A stretch of 14,462 bases of DNA, from the NCBI GenBank assembly GCA_038259155.1, contig JBBSPE010000114.1:1-14462 (forward strand), given 5' to 3'. Shown here piece by piece: positions 1 to 7,094 of the stretch (positions are counted from its first letter, which is position 1; every line of letters starts with the position of its first letter). The translations under genes and the position numbers were made by a program. The DNA is from JAABRT01 sp038259155 (GTDB taxonomy: Bacteria; Gemmatimonadota; Gemmatimonadetes; Gemmatimonadales; Gemmatimonadaceae). Below the pieces are notes generated by a model. That model saw only the letters and a list, made by a program, of their open reading frames with translations, did no database searches and was not told the origin of the DNA.

Positions 1-1
1 C

Positions 2-118
2 GCCGTGTGTACTGTCTCCCATCCACTGTACGGGCAGATGCTCAGGCTCAGTGAACACGGGGCGTGACAACACGGTCACGCGCGGCGCGCGCAGAATGGC
101 GGACTCGGCGAGGGACAT
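2..118 (-). CDS. N-terminal fragment of a protein, possibly flavin-dependent thymidylate synthase (ThyX)
   Basis: Thirty-nine codons are visible, from ATG at 118 to the left edge, and the frame is still open there. The start is well bounded: an in-frame TGA lies seven codons upstream and no other start codon lies between. The visible residues include the stretch VTVLSRPVFTEPEHLPVQW followed by GDSTHG. From memory this resembles the N-terminus of one branch of ThyX enzymes, which make dTMP from dUMP with FAD, NADPH and methylenetetrahydrofolate. The diagnostic ThyX motif (RHRxxSxNExSxR) would lie outside the window, so the call is tentative. The gene follows hemJ on the same strand with a 107-base gap. 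No clear ribosome binding site is seen. Confidence 0.45.
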   Translation of the reverse strand, partial: MSLAESAILRAPRVTVLSRPVFTEPEHLPVQWMGDSTHG

Positions 119-225
119 GGGGCGGTGGAAGATCGTTCAGGGGCAACTGGGCACGACCACGGCGGTCGGGCGGCTGCATGGCAGGTGGCCGGTACAACCC
201 GGAAAACTAACCCTCGGGGCGTGCG

Positions 226-783
226 TTAGCCGACAGCGGCACGTCGGGCTTCGCCGCGCCGGCGCACCACACCATACAACTGGATGCCGATGCCCAACAA
301 CACCGTCAATCCGGCGGCGATCACCGCCCCCGTGAGCAGCCCGACGCTGTCGCGCAGCACGGCGTACGTGCAGATGAGCACCAGTGCGACCGTTGGGACC
401 TCGTTCATCACTCGGAAACGATCACCGGTCATCACGTGCTCGCCACGCGCCAGGCGCCGCACCACGCTGGCCATCCAGCCGTGGTAGCCGGACAGCGCCA
501 CCAGCAGCAGCAGCTTCACGATCAGCCAGCGGCTCGAAAGCAGCGCGGTGTTCATGGCGATCATCGTGAAGCCGCCAATCCAGGTCATGAGCATGGCCGG
601 CGTGGTGATGATGCCGAGCAGGCGCTGCTCCATGATGGTGTACTGTGTGGTGAGCACGTCGCGCGCGGCGTCCGTTCGCGTCTGCGCCTCGGCGTGATAC
701 ACGAACAGGCGCGGCAGGTAGAACAGGCCGGCCATCCAGGACACCATGCCCACGAGATGAAAAATCTTGGCGTACAGATACAT
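226..783 (-). CDS. hemJ: HemJ-type protoporphyrinogen IX oxidase
   Basis: Predicted 185-residue integral membrane protein of the HemJ (UPF0093) family, which oxidises protoporphyrinogen IX to protoporphyrin IX late in haem synthesis. The hallmark N-terminus is present: a first membrane helix with His9, then WMAGLFYLPRLFVYH (residues 16-30). Lys90 opens the third helix, His101 lies in GYHGW, and NEVPT (127-131) precedes the fourth helix. The family is known to use conserved His and Lys residues and bound haem b. An additional hydrophobic segment at about 149-171 extends the protein beyond the usual ending. The frame stays open upstream to 945, but the ATG at 783 is chosen because homology begins exactly there and it sits 34 bases after the upstream oxidase gene. 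No Shine-Dalgarno match is visible. Confidence 0.9.
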   Translation of the reverse strand: MYLYAKIFHLVGMVSWMAGLFYLPRLFVYHAEAQTRTDAARDVLTTQYTIMEQRLLGIITTPAMLMTWIGGFTMIAMNTALLSSRWLIVKLLLLVALSGYHGWMASVVRRLARGEHVMTGDRFRVMNEVPTVALVLICTYAVLRDSVGLLTGAVIAAGLTVLLGIGIQLYGVVRRRGEARRAAVG

Positions 784-817
784 GCGGCGACTGGAGGGGA
801 GGAGGGCGGGCCCGGAA

Positions 818-2599
818 TCAGCCGAGTGCGGCGAGGCGGAAGCGATGCCAGGCGCGGTCGCGTTCAATGGCATCGAGTGCTGTGCGCGCGGTTGCTCCCA
901 ACGGGGTGCACGCGGGATCGTGACGCAGCGATGCCAGCGGATCATCGCCTGCGATTGCCAGTTTCACGCCCGCGTTCAGCAGTCCGTGCGGATCGGCCGC
1001 CTGCTTTACCACGCGAAAGGCGGTCATCGCCTCGGCGCTCCATAGTTGCGGCAAGCGCGATGCGCGCAATCGGCCGTCGCCGTGCTCGCCAGCGAGCGTG
1101 CCGCCAAGTCGCACCGTGAGTTCGCACACGTCGTCCATGAGCCGGCGCACGCGCGCCTGCCAGTCGCTCTGGGTCACGTCCACCAGCGGATTCACATGCA
1201 CATGGGCGTCGCCTGCGTGCCCGAAGATCACGCCGAGTGTGTCAACGCGTTCGAGCGCGTCGCGCACGCCGTGTACGTAGGCTGGCAGCTGGTCCGGCGG
1301 GACGCAGCCGTCCTCGATGAACTGCATGGAGCGAAGTCGCGGGGCGAGTCGCGAAAGGATTGGACTGGCCGCGTGGCGCAGCGACCAGAGACGCCGCTCG
1401 GCCAGCGGATGGGCCGCCGTGGTGACCTCGAAGGCGCCAGCTTTGGTGAACGCGCGACCGAGCAGAATGGCCGCATCACGTGCCGCCTGCAGCGTGTCGC
1501 CCTCCACCTCCGCGAGCAGCACCGCTTCGGCGTTGCGCGGGAGTCCACGCGAGCCGTCCCGGGCTGCCACCTCCAGAAATGTGCGGTCCAGCAGCTCGCA
1601 CGCGTTGGCACCGGCCACGCGCGCGGTCACGCAGGCCTGGGTGGCACTCTCCAGCGAGGGAAACGATGCCAACACCGTGGCCGTGGCGCCTGCCACCGGA
1701 ATGAGGCGCAGTTCGATGGCCGTGAAAACGGCGAGCGTGCCCTCGCTGCCCACGAGCAGGGCGATCAAGGCCTCGCCGGTCGCAGACGGATCCTGCGCGA
1801 GTATTGCAAGAGCGGCCGAAACCGCGTAGCCCGACGATTCCTTGCGGACGCCGCGATGTGACAGGGCCGCGGTCTTCACGTGTCGGCGCGCGCTGTCGAG
1901 GGCGTCCAGCAGGGCGCGCACCGGCTTCACCCCGACGGGCGCGGGCTCGCCGCGGCGAATCCACACTCGGCTGCCGTTCGCGAACACGCACTCCAAACCG
2001 GTGACCCATTCGCGGGTCGCACCAAACCGCATGGTGCGTGCGCCTGCGGCGTTCGTACCCACCATGCCGCCGATCGTGCAGAAGGCGCCGCTGGACGGAT
2101 CGACCGGGAAACGCAGGCCGAGCTTCCGCGCCGCTTCGTCCACCGTGCCGCGCAGGGCACCCGGCTGAACGCGCACCGTGCGGCGTTCGCGGTCCACGGC
2201 GTCCATGGTCTGCAAGCGGGAGAGATCGAGCACCACGCCGGACCCCACGGCACCCGCGGCCATCCCGCTCCCCGAACCGCGCGGCATGAGGAACCATCCC
2301 TCTCGGCGGGCGGCGACGGTGAGCGTCGCGATATCGTCGGCGTCGATCGGGACCGCGACGGCCGCCGGGACGCAACGCGCGATGCCGGCGCCTTCCGCGT
2401 ACAGCTCGCGCGCCTCCCGATCCGTCCGCCACGTTCCGCGAAACGCGGAGGGCGCGGGCCCTAAATCGTTCGGCTCAGAACCAATGGCGCTCGCCAGCCC
2501 GTGCCCGATCGGCACGGACGGAGAGGCCAGTGGTGCGGCGGGAGCGGTGTGGGACCGAGGCAGTGGGGCGTGCTGTTGGACGGTGGACGAAACAACCAT
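818..2599 (-). CDS. FAD-linked oxidase, GlcD / D-lactate dehydrogenase-like
   Basis: A 593-residue flavoprotein of the FAD-binding-4 / FAD-oxidase-C family, whose members oxidise 2-hydroxy acids such as D-lactate, glycolate or D-2-hydroxyglutarate. The FAD-binding domain spans about 76-215, with the pyrophosphate loop PRGSGSG (106-112) and TIGGMVGTNAAGARTMRFGA (175-194). KESSGYA (253-259) and GSEGTLA (284-290) follow. The C-terminal domain shows FGHAGDAHVHVNP (459-471), GEHGDGR (504-510) and DPHGLLNAGVK (536-546). This resembles the flavin half of larger YdiJ-type enzymes, but the iron-sulfur half is absent, leaving only a 45-residue tail. About 50 low-complexity residues precede the fold. 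ATG at 2599 is the only ATG, but GTG at codon 29 is an alternative. The substrate cannot be told from sequence. It probably shares a transcript with hemJ. Confidence 0.85.
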   Translation of the reverse strand: MVVSSTVQQHAPLPRSHTAPAAPLASPSVPIGHGLASAIGSEPNDLGPAPSAFRGTWRTDREARELYAEGAGIARCVPAAVAVPIDADDIATLTVAARREGWFLMPRGSGSGMAAGAVGSGVVLDLSRLQTMDAVDRERRTVRVQPGALRGTVDEAARKLGLRFPVDPSSGAFCTIGGMVGTNAAGARTMRFGATREWVTGLECVFANGSRVWIRRGEPAPVGVKPVRALLDALDSARRHVKTAALSHRGVRKESSGYAVSAALAILAQDPSATGEALIALLVGSEGTLAVFTAIELRLIPVAGATATVLASFPSLESATQACVTARVAGANACELLDRTFLEVAARDGSRGLPRNAEAVLLAEVEGDTLQAARDAAILLGRAFTKAGAFEVTTAAHPLAERRLWSLRHAASPILSRLAPRLRSMQFIEDGCVPPDQLPAYVHGVRDALERVDTLGVIFGHAGDAHVHVNPLVDVTQSDWQARVRRLMDDVCELTVRLGGTLAGEHGDGRLRASRLPQLWSAEAMTAFRVVKQAADPHGLLNAGVKLAIAGDDPLASLRHDPACTPLGATARTALDAIERDRAWHRFRLAALG

Positions 2600-2629
2600 C
2601 CCTGAGTCTGATGGGGCGTGGCCGAGGAG

Positions 2630-2672
2630 ACAAGGGATCCGGTGCGCGCCCCCCGTGACCTTGCCCCCTTGT
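2630..2672. repeat. Inverted repeat in the divergent oxidase / squalene synthase intergenic region
   Basis: ACAAGGG at 2630-2636 and its exact complement CCCTTGT at 2666-2672 are separated by 29 bases. The pair lies in the roughly 100-base region from which the FAD-linked oxidase reads left and the squalene/phytoene synthase reads right. A protein-bound divergent operator is one explanation. The arms are too far apart for a tight hairpin, and chance is possible. No convincing sigma-70 hexamer pair was found here. Confidence 0.25.
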
Positions 2673-2703
2673 GCTCGTATGTTTCCGTAGCGGCCCGGTC
2701 CAG

Positions 2704-3810
2704 ATGGGCCGGCGACCGAACGTCTCCTTCCTCTGCGCCTTGGCCCTTCATCCGTCGCTCGACGCCAACCTTGCCACCGCCGTCTCGCGCCGCGACGCGC
2801 GGCGGTTCTGCGAGGGTATCCTGCCTGCCGTGTCGCGGACGTTCGCGCTGGGCATCAAGGTGCTGCCGGGGCACTTGGGGCAGGCCGTGCTCGATGCATA
2901 CCTGCTGTGCCGAATCGCCGACACGGTGGAAGACGCGCCGGGCATTGCGCCCGCCGACAAATCGGTGCTGTTCCGCGAGATGCTCGCGGGCTTCGACGAT
3001 CCCACGGCGGTGGCGCGGTTCATGAGCGGCGTCCAGAACCTGCCGGGTGAGCCAGCGCATCTGGCGCTCGTGCAGCACGCAGACCTCGTGTATGCACACT
3101 TCACGCAGCTCCCGGAAAAAACGCGCGAAGTCGTGCTCACGTGGGTGACCGAAATGGTGGTGGGCATGGAGAAGTTCGTGCACCGCTATCCGGATGGCAT
3201 TCGCATCCAGACCCTCGAGGAATACAAGGAGTACTGCTACTACGTGGCGGGCACTGTCGGGTACATGCTCACCGATCTCTGGTTCGAACACGCGCCGAGC
3301 ATTGGCCAGGCGCGCTACGAGATCCTGCGGGAGCGGTGTCGCGCGTTCGCCGAAGCGTTGCAGACAGTGAACATCCTCAAGGACGTGGCCGTGGACGTGG
3401 AGAAGGAGAACTCCATCTACGTGCCGGAGGAGTTGCTGCGCGCGCACGGTAGCACGCAGGGGCGCATTCTCGCGCCCGATCTGCTGAGCAGCAACCGTGA
3501 GGCGCTCGGCCGGCTCATTGACCTCGCGTGGCACGACCTCGAGGAGGCGCGCACCTACCTGCTCGACATTCCGCGTCGCGCGATTTCCATTCGTCTGTTC
3601 TGTCTGCTGCCGCTGCTGTTCGCCTACGCGACCATGCGCGATCTCGTGCAGAGCACAGCCATGCTTCGGCCAGGTGGTACGGTCAAGATTTCGCGTCGCG
3701 AGGTGAAGTCGCTGCTCATGGCGGGCCCCATGCTCGTGCTGAGCAACGCCGGCGTGCGCCGACTCGTGGAGCGCGTGCGGCGCCGGGCGTTTGAACTGGC
3801 GTTTGCGTAG
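2704..3810 (+). CDS. Squalene/phytoene synthase family protein, probable squalene synthase
   Basis: A 368-residue head-to-head prenyl transferase that condenses two farnesyl (or geranylgeranyl) diphosphates. Seen: SRTFALG (44-50), the first Asp-rich motif DTVED (73-77), YCYYVAGTVGYMLTDLW (177-193) and the second Asp-rich motif NILKDVAVD (223-231, Asp227 and Asp231). These Asp residues bind Mg-diphosphate. YCYYVAGTVG and the length favour the squalene synthase (farnesyltransferase) branch over short phytoene synthases, but no product can be proved. A hydrophobic stretch around 296-310 could contact the membrane. ATG at 2704 is chosen; an in-frame GTG at 2671 would add 11 residues, and neither has a good ribosome binding site. 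It is monocistronic, divergent from the oxidase and convergent with the next gene. No desaturase, cyclase or other terpenoid gene is nearby. Confidence 0.85.
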   Translation: MGRRPNVSFLCALALHPSLDANLATAVSRRDARRFCEGILPAVSRTFALGIKVLPGHLGQAVLDAYLLCRIADTVEDAPGIAPADKSVLFREMLAGFDDPTAVARFMSGVQNLPGEPAHLALVQHADLVYAHFTQLPEKTREVVLTWVTEMVVGMEKFVHRYPDGIRIQTLEEYKEYCYYVAGTVGYMLTDLWFEHAPSIGQARYEILRERCRAFAEALQTVNILKDVAVDVEKENSIYVPEELLRAHGSTQGRILAPDLLSSNREALGRLIDLAWHDLEEARTYLLDIPRRAISIRLFCLLPLLFAYATMRDLVQSTAMLRPGGTVKISRREVKSLLMAGPMLVLSNAGVRRLVERVRRRAFELAFA

Positions 3811-3856
3811 CAGAACGTCGCGCAACCTCGCGTGGCGCCTGCGTGCATCGCGTGCG

Positions 3857-4732
3857 CTATCGCTTGGTTGACGTGAGGGTCTGCCGCAGCTGTTCGAGCA
3901 ACGTGGGCGGTGCGCCCGGGTCGCCGTGTTCGAGGGCGTCGAGCAACTGCTCCAATCGGAGTTGGGTTCGGGCAACCGTCGAGCGAAACGCGTTCTTGAT
4001 GCCGCGCCAGATCGCATAGCTCGCGCCACCTTGCGCTGCGAGGCCAACTGCGGCGGCTGCCGCCATGATCGGCAGGTTCTGCGGCGCGGTGGAGACGCTG
4101 CTGAGCACCGCCAGTGGCGTCAACCAACCGGCGGCCACGAGCGCGTTCATGACCGCCAGCACAATCACACCGTCCCGATTGGCCTTGCGGTGCACGCGCA
4201 GATCGGCGTCCAGTCGCACGAGCGAGCGTGTGCCGTCCACCGCCGTGACCGTCGCGCTCACCTCGTCGGCGCGGGACAGGTCCGTGGAGCGCCCGCTCAT
4301 GCTGCGGCTGATCGCGGCAAACGCATTGCGCTGCTTTTCCCACGACATGCGCGTGCCGAAGCGTCGCTTGACCGTGAACTGTTCCTCGCGCTGCATCCAA
4401 CGGTCGAGCGCCGCGAGCACCGTGTCCGGACCGCCCGGTACCGGGCGCTGGGCAAACGTCGCCGCGTCGCCGAGCGCCTCGGCGAGGCGCCCTGGCTCCT
4501 CGGCCAGCACGGGCGATCGTCCGCGCTCCTCGGCAATCGCGAGCCGCAGGTGGTTCGGGTCGATTCCGACTTCGCGTCCGATCTCGAGCAGACGTGCCTC
4601 GCTGATCACTTCCGGCGTCTCGGCGCCCTGCGTCTGCAGCTCGGTGGCGCGCGCCAGGACACGCTCGAGCGCGGCCCGGGGCAGGATGGCGTCTGCGCGT
4701 GTGAGATCAGTGGGTCGGGATTCGTCGGTCAT
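3857..4732 (-). CDS. Hypothetical two-helix membrane protein with N-terminal helical domain
   Basis: A 291-residue protein I cannot assign to a named family. Residues 18-70 look like a compact helical domain of HTH or SHOCT flavour, with ISEARLLEIGREVGIDPNHL at 43-62; this may bind protein or nucleic acid, but no function is shown. A charged middle region follows (about 75-185). Two hydrophobic segments (about 188-212 and 220-243) should form a membrane hairpin, and the last 45 residues are soluble and amphipathic (LEQLLDALEHG, LLEQLRQTL). There is no signal peptide. It is the last gene of the minus-strand block, 52 bases after the lipoprotein gene. Its ATG is immediately preceded by a 14-base perfect inverted repeat and no ribosome binding site is evident. 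Confidence 0.7.
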   Translation of the reverse strand: MTDESRPTDLTRADAILPRAALERVLARATELQTQGAETPEVISEARLLEIGREVGIDPNHLRLAIAEERGRSPVLAEEPGRLAEALGDAATFAQRPVPGGPDTVLAALDRWMQREEQFTVKRRFGTRMSWEKQRNAFAAISRSMSGRSTDLSRADEVSATVTAVDGTRSLVRLDADLRVHRKANRDGVIVLAVMNALVAAGWLTPLAVLSSVSTAPQNLPIMAAAAAVGLAAQGGASYAIWRGIKNAFRSTVARTQLRLEQLLDALEHGDPGAPPTLLEQLRQTLTSTKR

Positions 4733-4746
4733 ACGTATTCGTACGT
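4733..4746 (-). promoter_or_regulatory. Inverted repeat abutting the start codon of the two-helix membrane protein gene
   Basis: Read on the coding strand, ACGTA-CGAA-TACGT is followed directly by ATG. It gives a perfect 5-base-pair stem with a 4-base loop (TTCG on the other strand). In RNA it would sit where the ribosome lands; in DNA it could be a small operator. A similar arrangement precedes the upstream lipoprotein gene. Function is inferred only from position. Confidence 0.3.
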
Positions 4747-4784
4747 TGGTGCGAGCACGAACGTGTCGTCCGTTTGGTCACGCA

Positions 4785-5975
4785 TCAGATGCCACCCAGC
4801 GCAATCTCGATCTGTCGCTTCATGCCGTCCACCACGGCCTGCGGCAGCGGGTAGGCGGCCGCCAACGCGCTGAGGCGTTCCTTGTCCGTGCCGCGCGCCG
4901 CGACGCGATGCCCACCTTGCGCCAGATAGTATTGCGCGTACGCGTTCACGAGTTCCGGCGCGATGTTTTCCAGCAGCATCGCTCCCGCGCGCACCTGCGC
5001 GAGCGCGACGAAGCGTGCCGCGTCGCCGCTGCGCTTCTCAGCCGGCGTGGTGTTGTCGTTCACCGCCGCGCCGGCGATGCTCCCCACCACCTCGTGCGCA
5101 AACACCAGCAGCGCCTCGCGTGCGTCCTCGACACGCCCCGGAAATGGCACCGCGATCACCGCGCCGCCTTCCCGATTGCTCGCGGCCCGGCCTTCCGGCC
5201 CGAGCGGCAGCGACAGCACCATGGTGCCGTTTCGCTGCTGGGTGTTGGACAGAAAGCGCTGGAACTGATTGCGGTACTGCTGCTCCCAGAGCTGGGTCAC
5301 GGCGGTGAGCACCGCCGTCTGATCGCGCTGGGCGCGCGTCCAATAGGCCTGGTAAAATGCGTTGCGTTCGTCGGTGAGCCCGTCGTAGAACCGGCGCAGC
5401 CAGGTGCGATCGGCGGCCGTGGGAAACTGGGCAGCCAGGAAGGCGACTTCGGCGCCGCTCTGCTCGTTGGGCGCGCGCTGCGCGTCCCCCTCGAGCTTGA
5501 GAAACAGGTCGATCGCACCGGACAGCGACTCCCACGTCGGGAACGAGAATACCAAAAACTGCGCGTTGGTGAGCGCCGGTGTGTTGCCCAGCGTCTTTGA
5601 GAGCTCGGCACGATTCGCGTCGAGCGTGGTGTACGCGTTGGTGCCGTTCTTGATCACCGTGAGCGAATCGCGATAGCCGCGCCGAAACAGGGGGACCGGC
5701 GTGGTATCGGTGGTGATCATGCCGAAGCCGTGGAGCCACAGATCCACGTGCGATTGCACCTGCACGGGCCACCGCACCGCCTCGTCGGCGCCCGGTAGCG
5801 CGTCGGGCACCGTCTGCGCGGGCACGCAGGCGCTCAGTGCGGCACCGAGCAGGACCAACAGCCCGGCGATGCGCCGCGACGGCGTGGCGCCGACACGACG
5901 CGCTGCAGGGCGCGTGCCGGCGAGCGTCGTACGGCCGACGGCGGCTGGCGTGAGAATCTGAGGAGTGCTTGGCAT
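4785..5975 (-). CDS. Putative lipoprotein of unknown function
   Basis: A 396-residue protein with an Arg-rich n-region, a hydrophobic segment (about 36-46) and a lipobox LSAC (47-50), so it is probably cleaved before Cys50, lipidated and held at the periplasmic side of a membrane. The mature part is a mostly helical domain with no family I recognise. It contains AHEVVG (293-298), reminiscent of the HExxH zinc-peptidase signature but with Gly at the second His position, so protease activity is not claimed. The ATG at 5975 is the only plausible start and leaves a rather long 35-residue n-region. The gene lies 27 bases after the dehydrogenase gene and its ATG abuts a 16-base inverted repeat. Confidence 0.7.
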   Translation of the reverse strand: MPSTPQILTPAAVGRTTLAGTRPAARRVGATPSRRIAGLLVLLGAALSACVPAQTVPDALPGADEAVRWPVQVQSHVDLWLHGFGMITTDTTPVPLFRRGYRDSLTVIKNGTNAYTTLDANRAELSKTLGNTPALTNAQFLVFSFPTWESLSGAIDLFLKLEGDAQRAPNEQSGAEVAFLAAQFPTAADRTWLRRFYDGLTDERNAFYQAYWTRAQRDQTAVLTAVTQLWEQQYRNQFQRFLSNTQQRNGTMVLSLPLGPEGRAASNREGGAVIAVPFPGRVEDAREALLVFAHEVVGSIAGAAVNDNTTPAEKRSGDAARFVALAQVRAGAMLLENIAPELVNAYAQYYLAQGGHRVAARGTDKERLSALAAAYPLPQAVVDGMKRQIEIALGGI

Positions 5976-5991
5976 ACGGGAAAATACCCGT
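5976..5991 (-). promoter_or_regulatory. Inverted repeat abutting the start codon of the lipoprotein gene
   Basis: On the coding strand ACGGG-TATTTT-CCCGT is followed directly by ATG: a perfect 5-base-pair stem with a 6-base loop filling the place where a ribosome binding site would be. It occupies 16 of the 27 bases between the dehydrogenase stop and the lipoprotein start. No T-run follows, so a terminator is unlikely. A translational hairpin or small operator is possible. Confidence 0.3.
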
Positions 5992-6002
5992 TTACCGCGC
6001 GT

Positions 6003-7094
6003 TTAGTCCCGCATCGGCACCAACGGCGCCGTGCGCAGGTAGCGCACCACGTAATCCGTCACGGCGCCGGTGGAGCCCCGTCCACCGAGATCGGGCGTGG
6101 TGACCTGACCGTTCAGCGAGGCCAGGACGCCTGCGTCCACCATGGCCGACGCGGCCCGATACCCGCAGGTGTCGAGCAGCAGCGACGCGGCGCGGATGGC
6201 CGCCAACGGGTTGGCGCGGCCCGTGCCCACGAGATCGGGTGCGCTGCCGTGCACCGGCTCGAAGACCGAGCAGCGGCCGGGGTGCATGTTGGCGCTGGCC
6301 GCCAGCCCCAGCCCGCCCACCAGACCCGCCGTCAGATCGCTCAGAATCTCCCCGAAGAGGTTGGTGGTCACCAGGACGTCCAGTCGCTCCGGTGCACGCA
6401 CGAGATCGTGTGCCACGGTGTCCACCAAGCGGATGTCGTGCGCGAGCTCCGGGTACTCGCTGGCGACCATGCCGAACGCGTGCCGCCAGAGTCGGTGCGC
6501 GGGAACGAGGTTGGTCTTGTCCACGAGCGTCACGCGCTTTCGCCCGCGGTGTCGCGCCCACTCGAACGCAAAGCGCACCAGTCGATTTACCAGGTGTGGC
6601 GTGTGCCACTCCTCCGTGACATGCGCGTCCTCATCGTCCGTGACGCGGACGCGTCGGTCCCGGTCGGGATGGAATCCCTCGAGATTTTCGCTGATCACCA
6701 CGATATCGATCTTCGCGCGCTCCGCCTGTACTCTCGCCAGCGGGGAGAGGCGCGGCAGCAGCTGATGCGCCGGTCGCAGATTGGCGTACAGATCGAGCTT
6801 GTGCAGGAGCGCGTGCCGGATCTTGCGGACGTGGTCGTGGTCCTTCACGCGCGGATCGCCCAGCGCGCCAAGCAGCAGCGCGTCGCGCGATCGGGCCAGA
6901 CGTTCCGGTTCGCCGGACGGCATGGCGTCGCCGGTGGCGAGATACCACGTCGCCCCATAGGGCAGCGCCTCGATGTCGAGCGCAATGTCGTAGCGATCGC
7001 ACACCGTGCGGAGCACCGCGACGGCGGAGTGCGTGACTTCGGGACCGATCCCGTCGCCGGCCAGTGTCGCAACCCGGAGCGGCGCCCGGTTCAC
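6003..7094 (-). CDS. Isocitrate/isopropylmalate dehydrogenase family protein with divergent active site
   Basis: A 363-residue beta-decarboxylating dehydrogenase relative, normal in length for the family (LeuB, NAD-isocitrate, tartrate and homoisocitrate dehydrogenases). Seen: GDGIGPEV (13-20), LYANLRPA (102-109), catalytic Lys193 in VDKTN, Asp225, NLFGEILSD (245-253) and the nucleotide-binding VHGSAPD...GRANP (281-296). Three positions differ from the usual pattern. The RENTEG arginine is Ser135 in SENLEG, the catalytic Tyr is His142, and one metal-binding Asp is Glu249. I therefore do not call it leuB or icd; it may use another substrate or have lost activity. No other leucine or TCA gene is nearby. 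The GTG start overlaps the stop of the zinc-ribbon gene (GTGA) and is preceded by GGAG, which fixes the start. The longer upstream open frame is an overlap artefact. Confidence 0.82.
   Translation of the reverse strand: MNRAPLRVATLAGDGIGPEVTHSAVAVLRTVCDRYDIALDIEALPYGATWYLATGDAMPSGEPERLARSRDALLLGALGDPRVKDHDHVRKIRHALLHKLDLYANLRPAHQLLPRLSPLARVQAERAKIDIVVISENLEGFHPDRDRRVRVTDDEDAHVTEEWHTPHLVNRLVRFAFEWARHRGRKRVTLVDKTNLVPAHRLWRHAFGMVASEYPELAHDIRLVDTVAHDLVRAPERLDVLVTTNLFGEILSDLTAGLVGGLGLAASANMHPGRCSVFEPVHGSAPDLVGTGRANPLAAIRAASLLLDTCGYRAASAMVDAGVLASLNGQVTTPDLGGRGSTGAVTDYVVRYLRTAPLVPMRD

Noticed and set aside
154..168. CGACC-ACGGC-GGTCG inverted repeat downstream of hemJ, considered as a terminator
   Set aside because: Only five base pairs and no T-run follows on the minus strand; such repeats are common in G+C-rich DNA.
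51..335. A 94-codon + strand open frame at the left end
   Set aside because: It lies opposite the 3' end of hemJ and the start of the leftward partial gene, has no ribosome binding site, and its composition is that of antisense sequence.
3835..3857. Imperfect hairpin between the convergent squalene synthase and membrane protein genes, considered as a shared terminator
   Set aside because: The stem is four pairs, a mismatch and a wobble, then three pairs, with no T-run on either strand and with one arm reaching into a stop codon. It is too weak to annotate.
2461..4047. A 528-codon open frame on the - strand opposite the squalene/phytoene synthase gene
   Set aside because: It is antisense to a gene with intact Asp-rich motifs, overlaps neighbours at both ends, and has an Arg/His-rich composition typical of a shadow frame.
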